64,000 bases of DNA. Source: Marchantia polymorpha subsp. ruderalis (Eukaryota; Streptophyta; Marchantiopsida; Marchantiales; Marchantiaceae). The stretch's first letter is position 1. The number at the start of each line of letters is the position of its first letter. The position numbers were made by a program, and so were the translations under genes. Below, piece after piece: positions 1 through 11,759 of the stretch. Location: assembly GCA_037833965.1 (NCBI GenBank), contig AP031357.1, positions 21,906,001-21,970,000 on the forward strand, written 5' to 3'. A model generated the notes under the pieces. The model was not told the origin of the DNA. It ran no database searches and worked only from the letters and a program-made list of their open reading frames with translations.

Positions 1-3000
1 TGGATAGTTAGCCTCGTTTCACCTACTTCCGAATCCAACGCGCTGCTACATTAATTATCTCGTACGAATCAGCTATCCCACTCCAAAACATGAAGTTCTG
101 AGTTCAGGCTGACGGAGTCGCATTGTACTTGATAAGTGATGACTTCATGAATTGATCAGGATCCAAGATAGCAGAAATGAGGAACTTCAGTATGCATAAA
201 CTCCGGCCACCTGGTAAGACAGATACTATTCTGAAGACCGATTTGGAGAAGGATAACACGGAGCCTGAAGAGGCCCTGAATCCCTCCTGGCTTCCTCGGA
301 ATTGCTGGGTACACTTGTGTACGTACACACAAAATGCCTCCTGTTTGTGTAATTAAGCTGTATTCTGTACACTGGTCTGAAGGGAAAGGTGGAAACCACA
401 GTGCCTTCTTTTTTCTCGTTCAGCAAAAGATCAGATCCTCTCTGATAGCCCATGGACGTATGGTCGATGAAACAAAAGTCAATATCTTGTCTTTCCTGAA
501 AGATGATGGATGGGCAGTCGCAAACCAAACTGCAATTGTAAAGCGATTTGCAAGGGTAAAGCTCTCCACCTAAAGGAGAATCTGTGAAAATTGCCCACCT
601 GGTGGAGAATCTTTTCTGCATGTACAGAACTAGGACTGGTGAAAAGATGACTAGAATCAAACAAACTGTTTGACCTTCAGTCTTGGCATCTAGTTAAGTC
701 CTGCGAGGGGTGGAGCAGCTACCACGACTCAAGGATATTTTAAGGATAATGAATATTCCATTGCGTAAGATTGTACATAATAATGACTACACTAATCAAC
801 TAGTGATTGACAATTGAAGCCTGCGATGGCAAGATGGCAAGATGGCAAGATTTTCAAGTTTATCTTTTCATCCATCTGCAGGCGATGTACTCAACAACTT
901 AGAGCTGGACGATTTATATGTGAACGAGCTGGAACGGGGCCTAGTCACCTACTCAGAACCAGAGGTAATGGATAAGTGACAGGTGGTTATTTTCTGGTAA
1001 AATGAAAGTTCTTACAAAATCTTCCCTTGTCAGTCTCTGAGAATGGTGGAAATACCGAAGTAATCACGTCGTGTTAGGAACTGATGGAAAAAATGATGCC
1101 GCTAGCCGCCAGTTTTCAACAGGGGATTTGTAGTCACACCATCCATCATCATGGCAAGCATCGATCAAGAGTTCTTCCTCTCCAGGACTGTGATTGGTTC
1201 CAGAAATTTAGTTCACAGTGCCTCATAGCTAAACGCCTTTTTCAGATAAGTTGATATACTATGCGGCACTGGTCTCCTAAAGTAGAAGAGTAAAAAACAT
1301 GTACCCAGGCGAGATGCATCTGAGATTCTACGTCCACCTGAGTTTTCCTGTATCATGCCCAAAAAGCTTCTCATCCATTCTACCACTATTGGGATAGACC
1401 TCATATATGAGGTCTATTCAGAACGACTGCATACACCTTCGGTGATCCCATACCCGTCAATGATGACTTCAAATTGGCGATTGCAAAATCAGAGATTTCT
1501 TTAGGGGTGAGCTGGATACCAACTGGATCAGGTTATGTCAGACAGTGCTTTCAGAGCACCATGTAAACTATGACTTGAAAGCGGTGGACACTGGTTGAAG
1601 AAGCTCCAGCTCGTCTTCTATCAGCTAACGCGTATGATTTGGTGCTCTGTCGTCCCTTGGAGCAGCAAATTGTTGTTATTGCTCGACTCTCGCACTGTAT
1701 ACAAGTGACTTTATTCCACTGCTATGTGGAGAAAGTCTTCGGCCAGTCTTTACTCCACAGATATTCTCGGTACGATTCCTGATCTCCAGTCCCGGAATTT
1801 CCATGCAGTAGTCTGGACTCTAGGGAGAAGCAGATCTTTTCCTGTATGGAAGTGATAGCAACAGCCGTCGTATCTGAGTCCCACGAGGCAAACCGAACCA
1901 TTCAACAGCTAAACATGTAGACTGCTGACATTTCCATGAAGGCGTCATCTAATTTGTCTCCGGTTCACAGGAAGACAACAGGCGATCGTCAAGGCCGTGT
2001 TGGGACCGATGACAGCAACGTATATGCTCAAGATTTGGACCCTGGTTTCCGGAGAGGGGAAGGAGAGCAGCAGAGCATGACAAGTCTACTGCGATGTCAA
2101 CTAGCTCACTGCATTCTCTGCAAAGAAGGACGAGCGCTTTTCGTTCTGGCCGAGAGAATAACCGCCACCGCTTAGCTAGCCTTCGGGGGACGAAGCATTG
2201 ACTCTTGATTTGTTTAGAAATAGGAAACAGATCTGCTGCACGCTCGCTTTGCACCGACAGCGGTCGTTCTTTTCCATCTGACTCAGAGCTACAATTCAGC
2301 TCCTCGCGGACGGAACAAATCGACACATCTGGACATGGATCTGAGGAATCCAAACGAAGGCTTTTTTTCCTTTCATGTCTTCCTCAGGCTTCTTTCCTTG
2401 ACTGCACGAGGACCCAGCCTTGTCTCATCTTCACCGCTCGAGGCTTTCTGTCCATCCACTGACAGCACTACGAGTTTTTAGAACCTCCTGGTCACGGGAA
2501 GCTCCTCTGATCTCGCGGTACAATACTTCATCCTCTTCAATTTTGATTGTCTGCATTAGATTTTGCACAAACGGGCCACTGAGGAGCAGGCCACCTCCAA
2601 ATTTCGCAACCCTCGTGAACCGACGATTTTTCATATTTTCTCTGAGCCGCTTCCATCCGCGGCTTAGAAAACTGAGGCGGGTCGAAGATCGAGGAAGACG
2701 TCATGGAAAGCATCGCTCTCCACGGTGGTCAAGTCCAGCGCAGCTACTAACCCTTGCGGACCTTTCGGGACTGGAAGCAGAAGAGCTGGAAAAAAAGCCT
2801 CGCAATTTTAGTCAGGCACTTTGTAATTTTGTTCAGGTGTCGCCGGGGTTGGTGCGATCCATCCGCCGCCGCTTCATTTTCCATGAATACGCTCGCACGA
2901 CTTCATCTTCCCCCAGCGCTCCCCGTGGAAGAAGAATACATCACTGCAGTCGGTGACATGGACGTGGTCGTAGATTGTCGAATGGTCACCATCTCGGGCC

Positions 3001-3274
3001 AACATCTGTCCCACAGGGCGGGGGGTTTTTTCGATCGGACAGACTGACTGCTGCTGCTGCCGAATCCAATCACGAGATTCCATACAAATGCAACGCTAAA
3101 TGTGCGCCTCGCTTGCTTGCTTCGGCCTCACGTATCCATCGGCCCTCGGTGCCAGATTTTGTCCACGGGGTGCATGCTGTTCCGACGTTCTTTCGGCCTC
3201 CTCGCGCTTGCTTTCGAGCCGGAGCCCGAGCGGACGAAGCACATCCTTGGCACCAGGGAGTAGAAGGAGATAGA
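1..3274. other. Unassigned sequence upstream of the GTPase gene
   Basis: No complete gene is recognised here. Base composition is normal rather than AT-rich. A perfect three-copy tandem of GATGGCAA lies at 825-848. It is followed by one exon-like piece at 882-964, described separately. Longer open frames at 226-660 (-), 334-573 (+) and 1949-2353 (-) lack splice context and familiar motifs, so I do not call them. The last kilobase (about 2000-3274) becomes GC-richer towards the GTPase start and probably holds its promoter and 5' leader. The GTPase frame is open upstream to 2975 but has no ATG before 3275. Confidence 0.5.
882..964 (+). other. Orphan exon-like segment
   Basis: An 83-nt open segment is bounded by a good acceptor (CTGCAG before 882) and a donor (GTAATG after 964). 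Read in phase it gives an acidic peptide of 27 complete codons with the core LELDDLYVNELERGLV. I do not recognise the family and could not connect it with certainty to a neighbouring exon. It may be one exon of a real gene running through 1-2000 or a relic of one. Confidence 0.25.
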
Positions 3275-4585
3275 ATGGGAGGAGGGGAGGAGTTCTCAAT
3301 GGAAGAATTGGACATCGAGGACGACTCGTCGTCGTCGGAGAGCGAGCACTCGGAGGCGGACGAAACCCTGGGAGCAAGCAGCAGAGCTTCGAGCAAGAGG
3401 GAGAGGGAGAGGGAGAGAGAAGCCAGGTTCGCGGAATTGATGGTGGAAGAAGGGGCAGAGTCATCGAATGTGGAACGAGGAGAAAGAGGCGAAGGAGGAG
3501 AATCACCGACGGCTCGAAATTGCGGCCTCCCTGGGGACAATGTGGGCCGGCTGCTGCGCGCGCGGACCAGATTGAGGTATTACTCGCCCGGGAGGTCCGA
3601 GCGGAGAACGCCCGACGAGGTTTCGATCCCGGAAGCGACCACTCTGGTGCTCGTGGGCATGCGAAGCTCTGGCAAGAGCGCTGTGATCAACAAGATCATC
3701 CGCGCGCTGGACGGAGAGGAAGGACTCTCGTACCTGGCCCCGGAGGCGAGGAATCCTGATCAAATCGGGACCTCGTTCTTGACCGAGCACAGGATTTGCG
3801 GCGGCAAGGTTTCTCTATTCGACACTCGGGGGTTCACGACGTCCGAGGTCGGCGAGGCCACGCAGGTGTTCGAGGATTGGATGAAGAAAGGGCTGCGCGA
3901 CGGCGCGATGGAACGTCGAGCGGGCGATCCGGACGATTTCTCCTCGGCCCTGAGCCGCAGAGGTCGAGGAGCCGATGCCTGGCTGAGCAAACGCAGGAAC
4001 GTGAACTTCGTGATTTTCGTGGTGGATGCTTCCTCGTTCCTCTACATGCTCAAGAGCGGCGACCGCCATGGCCTCGATGCCCTCAAAGAGCTCTACGACG
4101 ACCCCTTTCTCGCATTCAGGGACGACCGCCCTGTGCTGGTCCTGACCCACCTCGACGACGTGAGCTTCCGAGAGAGAGACGCAGCTCGCGCGGCCATCGC
4201 CGCGCATTTTCAGGTGCCGGTGGGGGAGCCGATCTACGATCTGTCGGCCCCGAGCGAGGCCTGCGTCGAGTACTTAGGAGAGCGTGCGTTCACGAGGGCC
4301 GCCACTGCCCTGGAAATGCTGATCGCCGCCCTGCAGAAGGCTGACAGACATCTTCCTGCCAAGAGAGGACTCGTCCAGGTGGTTGTCGAGTTTTTCCATG
4401 GCTTGGCTACCCGATTTCGATGGAAGGGAGTCGCGCTGTACATTTTGTACTACTTCTACGTCCTCTTCTTTCTCTATTGCACCAGCCTGCTCGTGCGGGG
4501 ACATTTGAAGGTACACGCCGACCTGATCAGAAAGGCCACTGGGTCGATCAACCATCGATGGCTGGCGAACAAGATGCGCACTTGA
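3275..4585 (+). CDS. P-loop GTPase with acidic N-terminus and C-terminal membrane segment
   Basis: This is a single-exon gene encoding 436 residues. The ATG at 3275 is the first in a frame that stays open further upstream. The N-terminal 120 residues are acidic and serine-rich, with an Arg-Glu dipeptide run from a GAGAGG repeat. The GTPase motifs are in order: Walker A/G1 GMRSSGKS at 128-135, G3 DTRG at 183-186, a G4-like THLD at 291-294 (in place of NKxD) and a G5-like SAP at 324-326. A hydrophobic, Tyr- and Phe-rich stretch at about 386-408 looks like a single tail-proximal membrane span, leaving a short basic tail. The order resembles TRAFAC-type GTPases anchored at their C-terminus, such as AIG1/Toc-like proteins, but I do not recognise the exact family. 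Its 3' end faces that of CCB2, about 650 bp away. Nucleotide binding is well supported; the cellular role is unknown. Confidence 0.82.
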   Translation: MGGGEEFSMEELDIEDDSSSSESEHSEADETLGASSRASSKREREREREARFAELMVEEGAESSNVERGERGEGGESPTARNCGLPGDNVGRLLRARTRLRYYSPGRSERRTPDEVSIPEATTLVLVGMRSSGKSAVINKIIRALDGEEGLSYLAPEARNPDQIGTSFLTEHRICGGKVSLFDTRGFTTSEVGEATQVFEDWMKKGLRDGAMERRAGDPDDFSSALSRRGRGADAWLSKRRNVNFVIFVVDASSFLYMLKSGDRHGLDALKELYDDPFLAFRDDRPVLVLTHLDDVSFRERDAARAAIAAHFQVPVGEPIYDLSAPSEACVEYLGERAFTRAATALEMLIAALQKADRHLPAKRGLVQVVVEFFHGLATRFRWKGVALYILYYFYVLFFLYCTSLLVRGHLKVHADLIRKATGSINHRWLANKMRT

Positions 4586-5236
4586 GGACTGCTCGAGAAG
4601 TTTGAGCATCTTCGGCTGCGCTCCCTCGCTTTAGCCTTCCAGTTTGCGGTTGCAGGCCATAGCAGGAATTTGTGAGCGGTTCACGTGCAAATTAAGATTC
4701 ATGGTGGCTGTATCAGCTCTGAATGGTGAAGGTGACTCACCTTTGAAGACGAGGCCTGCTGTGAAGTGGTGGCAGTTGCTCATCTCTTGCTCTCTGTAGA
4801 TGTTGGAAGTAAATTTACTGCTCGGTAGTAAATTTATGCCTTAAGTAAACTAGACGAAAGCGTATTCAGAGAAGTGGTGCACGGATTCGTATATGGAAAC
4901 ATCGTACATAGGCTTGGCGCAGATCCCAAGGGCAAGATATTTGTATAGTCATTGTGAATATTGTAAATTCTTCGACAGAGGCCACTGTGATGCAGTTTTC
5001 ACGACGTGCTCAGCAAGCCTGACGGGAATCGTCTAGTAAACACAAGGAACGTTGGCATCCGGGGACTCGCCTTCACTCATCGGGGACACTGGTTCCCCTC
5101 AAGTCTCACCATGACAGTAAACCGCCGGGAAAATTGTAGCCGTCAGCTGGTTTTTGGACACTATGGCCCAAATGGTTACAATGTCCTCATTTATTTCCAA
5201 ACGTGATGCTGTACAGTGCAGATTTGCTTGTCAATG
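4586..5236. other. Convergent 3' intergenic region
   Basis: This gap lies between the stop codons of the GTPase (+) and CCB2 (-). It should contain both 3' UTRs. I see no gene, repeat or clear shared terminator in it. Confidence 0.6.
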
Positions 5237-7488
5237 TTATTGGGGTAATACTTCAGAAAGCTTCTTCGCAATGGCTTCAATCCATAACCTGTCTTTTCTT
5301 CTGTATGCCTGCGGAGTTTTTGAGGTGACGAGAAGAAAACCCTGGCCGGCACCTTTCCATTCCGTGTTTGTAGAGTTTGGAAAGGGCTGCAACAGTAAGC
5401 AAGCCGATCCTCGAGGAATGATCTCCAGACCTCGCACATCTTCACAGAGCAAATGCAAACGACTTTAGCTTGCAGCAAACGCAGAACTAGCACATCATTT
5501 TGACCACTAAGCGTTCATTTTACATGCATCTGTGTTCTAGATGGGAATTTCCGTAAGCTGACAGAATCCAAGCATGCAAGAGTGTCATGGTTGTCTGTCC
5601 GATCGCTTACTGCTTTAGAACATGTCCCGGGCGAAGGCAGTAAGTGGCAGACTGTGAGCTTACCGGCATTGTTTGGCTTATACAGAGGTTCCTGTAGTTC
5701 AGCAAAACGGTTCGACAACAGTTTGCTATCCAACCACGCCAGGGCAGAACTCTTGGACTTCAGATCGTCCACGTCCGGAATCTCCCAGAAGCCTCTGACG
5801 CAGACGACTCGACCCGAGTGCCAAATGAGCTGCAAATACAGCATAACGCACATCAGACCGCACGCACACACAAACATGGAAATCGAATCTTACAACGAGA
5901 GAAAAGTCAGAAGAAGAGAGGGCAGGCGAAGAGTACACAAGCGGTAGAGTCCGTATTTCGCAGCAGTGTGTATGATGCCCAAGCGAGCTCTTGCCTCCGC
6001 GAGTCACTCAGGCCGTCTGCCAACGCAAATAGCTGCTTCTCGTTGGGCTTGCCTGCGCTGCTTGATCTTCCTCCTCCTCCCTGTAGGTACAAGAGAAGTC
6101 ATACGAGATGAAAGAATAAGTTAGGTGCCCGTACACAGCTTTTTCATCGGTCTGAAACCCGCCGTCCCGACGTAAGGATCGGGAAGTCCATCCTTTACAT
6201 TTGACTGCCGGATGCTGGAAACTAGGGCAACCTGCCACCGCTAGACTCGAAACGCAGCGTTCCAGCTTTGGAAAACAGAGGAGGAGCGCGTGTACTCACA
6301 CGGGTTGCGAGGTCATACATTCAATTGCCGGTTTATTGCTGGAAGAGATATCGATAGGGCTGCCAGGAACAGGCCGACCGCCTCCGATCTCTGCGACCAA
6401 TAATTTCAGACAATTTCAAAGTGTGGTCATCCGACAAACGATTGCTCATGGCATACTCAATGTCCCATTTCAGGAGAGATTTGCCTGCTCAGATGAGAAT
6501 GTATATGACTTCCAACCGGTCCTTCGTCTTCGAAGATTGCGTCCGTGTGAAGAAAAATGTTTCGAGAACTGGCTTCGAGATAATACCAGCTGGGCCGCAG
6601 TCATGGAGCTTAGACTGAAAGCATGGTTGAGTACGAGCAGTCCTCCGAACAAGATTCCGAGAACACGGGGCAAGTCGGAGTCATCAAGTCCGGGGATTCC
6701 TGCAAGAGTCAATCATAATCGGGAAATTGAGACGCAAGTCATGCTCATCGCTTACAAAAGTACCGTATTAAAGTGACGCCTCGACGATCCCGGACATCAA
6801 AGCTCACACTCTTAACGTGGACGCATCGGATTGGATAGGATTGGTTTGGATAAAACTCCTGAAGAGAGATGACAAGACTACAACGTCCGATGGAACTCAC
6901 AGTATCCAGACCGAAGAGACGGAGAGATTCACAAACAACGAGAAAACTAATGAATTGAGAGCTGCGAATATTGATTGATGTGAACTGTCGTGAAGATGCA
7001 TGTTTCACGCGAGTGAGCATTTCTTCGTCACAGGGATCATTACAGAAAAACATTTCTAAAAGACACCCGCCATGAGCTCAGAAGCGCACAAGTCGACCCA
7101 GCGGTCACTGAGAATTAGATCCATTCGATCATGCACTCGACATGACATCCTTTGATTACAACGACGAGTGAGCGAGAAAACTGAAAATGAGAAACGAAGG
7201 GAGGGCCGACGGCCTCTTCTTACCGAGAGTGAATCTAAAGACAGAAATGTCCAAATCTCCATCTCCTGCTCCGTCGCTCTGCCTTTCAGCTCGCACCGCA
7301 ACGCTGCCACCGGCCCCGGGCCCGGCTCTTCTCCTCCTGCTTCTACCGGCGGAATGGAAGCAATTCACGCACCCCAAGAAAGCTGAGCAGCGGGTTCCGG
7401 CATAGACATCACGACGCACGGGCCTCATCGTTGCCCCGACGGTGAGCCAGCCGATTTGGGAGCTCGAGACGAGGACATTGCCCGCCAT
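5237..7488 (-). CDS. CCB2: CCB2, cofactor assembly of complex C (cytochrome b6) protein, chloroplast
   Basis: CCB2 (HCF208 in Arabidopsis) is a thylakoid membrane protein needed to attach haem ci covalently to cytochrome b6. The six exons in transcript order are 7224-7488, 6587-6699, 6319-6390, 5937-6080, 5664-5829 and 5237-5439. All junctions are GT-AG and the phases close to 963 nt, or 320 residues. Residues 1 to about 75 form an Arg- and Ser-rich transit peptide. The family signature follows: FRFTLGIPGLDDSDLPRVLG around residues 83-103, membrane span 1 at about 100-113, span 2 at about 130-146, then a soluble stromal or lumenal region with LAWASYTLLRN and VRGFWEIPD and a C-terminal GQGFLLVTSKTPQAYRRKDR block. 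The exon 5 donor (GCCG/GTAAGC) sits inside a longer open frame; splicing there restores the family ending, and reading through does not. A CGA-repeat-rich leader lies just upstream at 7502-7524. Assignment rests on remembered family sequence. Confidence 0.9.
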
Positions 7489-8093
7489 GGCAACGAACGA
7501 AGCTCCTCGTCGTCGTCGTCGTCCTTTCAGCTCAACTCATCGACAGCCAGCCTCGACGTGTTCCCACTCTGCGGCTCCGTAATGCACGAGAAGACCGTTC
7601 CAGTTCCAGTTCTGCTTCTGCTCCAGACTTGCAATGTGCGAACCTTCTCGCACGCCCTTCGCCGTGGCCATATCCTCCCTTTCTGTCCGCCCCGGCCACG
7701 ATTAATTCATGCATTAAGCAAGAAAATTAATTGCAATGTTTAAGGAACATAGAACCTGACGGAGAATTTCATACACGTACAGCATAAATCTTATACTGGC
7801 CGTCACTTGAATTGCTCTATGATTCAGAGAAGAGCAATGGGTCTAGTTGATACTTAGCTGATCGAAATACCGCAATATTACAAGAGCTGATTCTATATAT
7901 ATATATATTACTTATCATTTATAAATTATTCAAATTTTATTCTTTTGTAAATTAGCTGTATCTGTGATATACATAAGAGAATGAATTCACGTGATATGGT
8001 GAATATTACAGACTTTTTTTTATCTCATATCCTTTGGAAGGAATATGTGCTTCAATGCATGTATTACATTCTCATATCATTGACACCTAGCTG

Positions 8094-8183
8094 TTGTGTT
8101 CGGATCCTTACTTGAAGCGCAGACAAGTTGTCTACTTGATTAGATGGAGCGCAGACTTGTCTTTGTGTTCGGATCCTTACTTG
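8094..8183. repeat. Short direct repeat pair
   Basis: The motif TGTTCGGATCCTTACTTG occurs at about 8097 and again at about 8166, roughly 69 bp apart. Both copies are near GCGCAGAC motifs, and one of these is followed by the palindrome AGACAAGTTGTCT. It may be a remnant of a tandem repeat or a transposon terminus. Confidence 0.6.
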
Positions 8184-9180
8184 TAGTGCTAAATAGGGTT
8201 TTCCCATATTAATCATATTGTCATCTATCAAATATTAATTGTGAATGGTATCTTCATATTCTTTTTATTTAAATCATATTCTTATGTATCATCTTTCCAT
8301 TGATCATGTGATTCTTATGTTCTTTTTTTCAATTGATTTATCACGGACTTTAAAGACAAGTCTAAGATTTCTTGACTGGTTTTCAAGGAGGTAATTTGGA
8401 GTTTAAAAGGTAATCTAATTTATGTAGAGTTTGCGTTTAATGTTTTGCCATTCCGGGGTATGTATTCCATGTGTCTCCTGTCATATATCTTTTCTTAATA
8501 GTATATATCCAAAATACCTGCCGTCAAATAACCAATTGAATCCTAGCAAGATAGAACTTGATATTGAAAAAGTTAAGCATTAGTGCTGGATTTCATGCAA
8601 AGTTTGTTTACTTTTTGTAGGATTTAAGCTTATGATACATGACTCTGTTGTCGGGCACTTTAGTGGTGAAGATGTAGACCTAACTATCTTGTATTTGGCT
8701 AGTTCTGATGAAAGGAATGTTTTAGGCATCTCTTGTCATCACAAGCTGTAAATATATATATCTTTATGCCTTGTACATCCATCTGTGAGTTTTTAAATAA
8801 CGCCAATGATATTCGAGTATCAGCCAAAGGAGTCATTATATCTTGATATATCAAAATCCCACTTACATTGTCAAAGAGCTCATAAAAAATTGATCTACAA
8901 GCATTTTTTGGATTTGATACTCACATGCTATATATCATGTGGCTTCAGGTAGCTATTTACAACAGCAAGATCAGTTTCATGACAGTATATATTAACTTCA
9001 AATAAGTACTAGATGCTAGTCGGGCTGATTAAGTAATAATTTGAGAATATTAAAATAACTGATATAGGAAAACTCTTTATTGCAATAATTTAATATAATA
9101 AAATTATTCTATAATATAATTACATATGTGATTTTATTTTTTTAATGACTTCCCTAATTTAGGTTAGGCCCTAACATAAA

Positions 9181-9201
9181 TTACCCTAACCGTTAGGGTA
9201 A
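9181..9201. repeat. Telomere-like palindrome
   Basis: Ten-base perfect arms TTACCCTAAC and GTTAGGGTAA surround a single central base. A second, smaller palindrome, GTTAGG-C-CCTAAC, lies about 20 bp upstream. Plant telomere repeats are TTTAGGG, so this is only telomere-like and could equally be a short foldback. Confidence 0.6.
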
Positions 9202-9748
9202 TCAAAAGTTTAAGTAAAATCATAGAAATATCACTATTGAATCAATTATCAAGTTTCATGATGTTAATTGCACTTCTAACCATGATTCTTTAGCCCTATA
9301 AAATATAAGTTTCGATTTGAGCACACATAAGAAAGAAATTTGGAACATAGCTTTGAAAAATGAAAAGATTAATAAATAAAATTGACTTGTCATAACTCCA
9401 ATTGAGCAGTAAACTGTGTACTAGTTATTTTTAGCTAGGATGATCGCCTGAATGGAGTGTTAGATATCCCAAGGTGTTTCTATTGTACATAGGTTTTTGA
9501 CATATCATTAGTAAAGTTACTTGTGTGTTTCAGCCCGGGTGAACCATGTTATATCTATCTTGTTTTGACCTTCTTTGGTTTACTGTTTACTTTTGATATT
9601 GTCACCTCATTTGTGATTCTCTGTTTTACTACAACATCATATGGATTTTATTCATATGTTGTTAACCAGCTTAGTTCTTATGTTTATCTATGTTTTTTAT
9701 ATTTTTGAATAATATTTATACTGATATCACATTAAAACATGGAAGCCG

Positions 9749-9933
9749 TTAGTTATCCCTCACTTAGGCCTAATTAGCCTTCACTCTACTCCAGGCTTTT
9801 CTCTGATTGGTAGATGCACGGTTATAGGTTCCTTCAATAAGTAACAATCTGAGTATGGTGTAGAGTGTTCAACCAATAAGATAATCGTGTATACCGGTCG
9901 AGGGATAATTAGCCCTAAGTGAGGAATAACTAG
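9749..9933. mobile_element. MITE-like foldback element
   Basis: Near-perfect terminal inverted repeats of about 28 bp flank roughly 130 bp. The left arm at 9749-9779 contains TCCCTCACTTAGGCCTAATT; the right arm at 9905-9933 is its reverse complement with about three mismatches. Internal sequence (GATTGG near 9808, CCAATAAG near 9873) is also partly complementary, so the whole unit can fold back. It has no coding capacity. The superfamily is undetermined because I cannot see a convincing target-site duplication. Confidence 0.65.
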
Positions 9934-11650
9934 TTCTTCCTTTAGAACATAATCAAAGTTTTATTTTAGGTAAAAAGTTATGTTTTTTATATGATAATAA
10001 GCTGACAATATCTTATAAATATTTTATATCATTTGATTTGAAAGTTGTACATTTGTATTTAAATCTATTTATTATTGTCATGAGTTTAAATATGAATTAT
10101 TGATGGATATCAACATGTTATCTTTTAATATATCTAAAATGACTCATCTATTTCAATCATACATGAAAGAACATTGCATTCATGATCACCTCACTAATGA
10201 TTTTTTAAAAATCATTCAATTTTCTTCATCCATTTATCATTTATGAGAATTTTCATAAATGATAAATTTCATTCATTTTGATGCTTCTCTCATGAATCTT
10301 GTATCGATACACATATTGTTCTCATGCATGATAAAAAATCATGAGACATAAAAACAACACCTATCAAGATAACATTTCTAATATTTTATGTGCTTCTATA
10401 GAAAAAAAACTATTTTAATATTTATTCTACTTATTATCCATGTCTAATAAACTTTTGTTCATTAATTGTCTTAATTTATAATTTTTTTAAAACAAAAAAA
10501 TTAATTCTGATCTCTTATGTAACTGTATTAGCTTCAGATCAACTTAGAATTTATAATTAAATTTCGATCATTATCAAAATATAAAAAGAGAAGTATTAAA
10601 TAATTTTAAAACTCTATATAGATCAAAAAATTACAAATTTTTCTAAGAAATTCTAAATTTGTGAACTATCTATCTTTTTCAATTCATAGCAATGAAATGA
10701 GTTTAGCTATTTTCAGGAAAAATTAAATGATAGTAAAAATGGAATCATGATTGCTATATTTGTGATGAGATACAAATAGTAGTCCAATCATGATGTTATG
10801 TATGGGAAAAAGTAGGAGTTCAATCCCAATATACTATTTTTGGTTTGTTTAGGGTTGATTAGAAGTTCAATCATGGTGATGGAATCGATTCTGTACAAAG
10901 GTTGAGATTTAGTATATATGAGAGGAATTAAGAAGACAATCTCGAAGGTTGATATTTGTTACGTACAAGAATCATTAGATTAGCATTAGAAGGTAAATCG
11001 TGAAACATGATTTCTTTTTATATATAGTGGCTAAAGTAGAAGAACACTTTTCTTTGATCATGTTTCTTAGCAATTTTATGTTGTATTTTGAATATTTGAA
11101 TCAGCTAGTTGATACATGTAGTAAGACATAGTTGTACATGTTATCCAATTGGTTTTATGTGTCTTTACATGTTTATATTGTTTGTAATAGATTTGATATA
11201 TTTGATGTTTCTCAAATGAAAACCTCTTAGAACATTTGACCAAGCTTTTTCAGATATTGCACTACGACTTTTTCATCTTAACAGACTGCTTTCTTGTTTC
11301 TTCCTATGCTTATCGTAGTTGTAGAATAATATCGCATCTATTATGGCACGGGTTTTATTTTGTATTTGCGTTGGTAAAAATCTCGAAAAGCTTAACCAAA
11401 TTATGAATGCAAAAGGGGGATGCAAAACATGTAGACTCCATCAGAGAAAATTCCTATCGATTTTACTTTTTACTGCTGTGTTACTTAAGGCCTTCAAGTT
11501 TTTACCTGGTTTTGAAGAAAAAGAATTGAAGAGTATGAAGTAATAGAAGAGGAGATTCAAATCATGCAGAAGGTATCACCAGGTATGGATTTTAATTCGT
11601 GGGTGCTGAAAGTCTAGAAGACTGCTGACTGAAAGTTTACAGAGCGAAGG

Positions 11651-11654
11651 AAAA
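11651..11654 (-). terminator. RNA polymerase III T-run after tRNA-Ala
   Basis: Four T residues on the minus strand begin two bases after the tRNA discriminator base. This is the usual minimal pol III stop. Confidence 0.7.
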
Positions 11655-11656
11655 GG

Positions 11657-11729
11657 TGGAGATGCGGGGACTCGAACTCCGTACCTCTCGCATGCGAAGC
11701 GAGCGCTCTACCAGGTGAGCTACATCCCC
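11657..11729 (-). tRNA. tRNA-Ala (anticodon CGC)
   Basis: This 73-base intronless tRNA reads on the minus strand from GGGGATG at 11729 to the discriminator A at 11657. The D arm (GCTC/GAGC), the anticodon arm CTCGC-TTCGCAT-GCGAG with anticodon CGC and the T loop TTCGAGT are all present. The acceptor stem is complete with one G-U pair. The T stem CGGAG/CCCCG has one A-C mismatch where plant tRNA-Ala normally has G-C. A pol III T-run follows two bases after the discriminator. It is probably a true tRNA gene, perhaps slightly damaged. Confidence 0.9.
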
Positions 11730-11759
11730 GAGATGCTGAAGATGCAATCTATTTAATTT

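Larger units (their letters stand above)
7740..11650. other. AT-rich island, no protein gene seen
   Basis: Strongly AT-rich DNA starts abruptly beyond the CCB2 promoter region. No supported coding sequence is seen; short open frames such as 9523-9708 are low-complexity. It contains a direct repeat at 8094 and 8163, telomere-like palindromes near 9160-9201 and a foldback element at 9749-9933, listed separately. Confidence 0.7.

Noticed and set aside
2975-3274. N-terminal extension of the GTPase frame
   Set aside because: The frame is open but has no ATG before 3275, and the extension is not domain-like.
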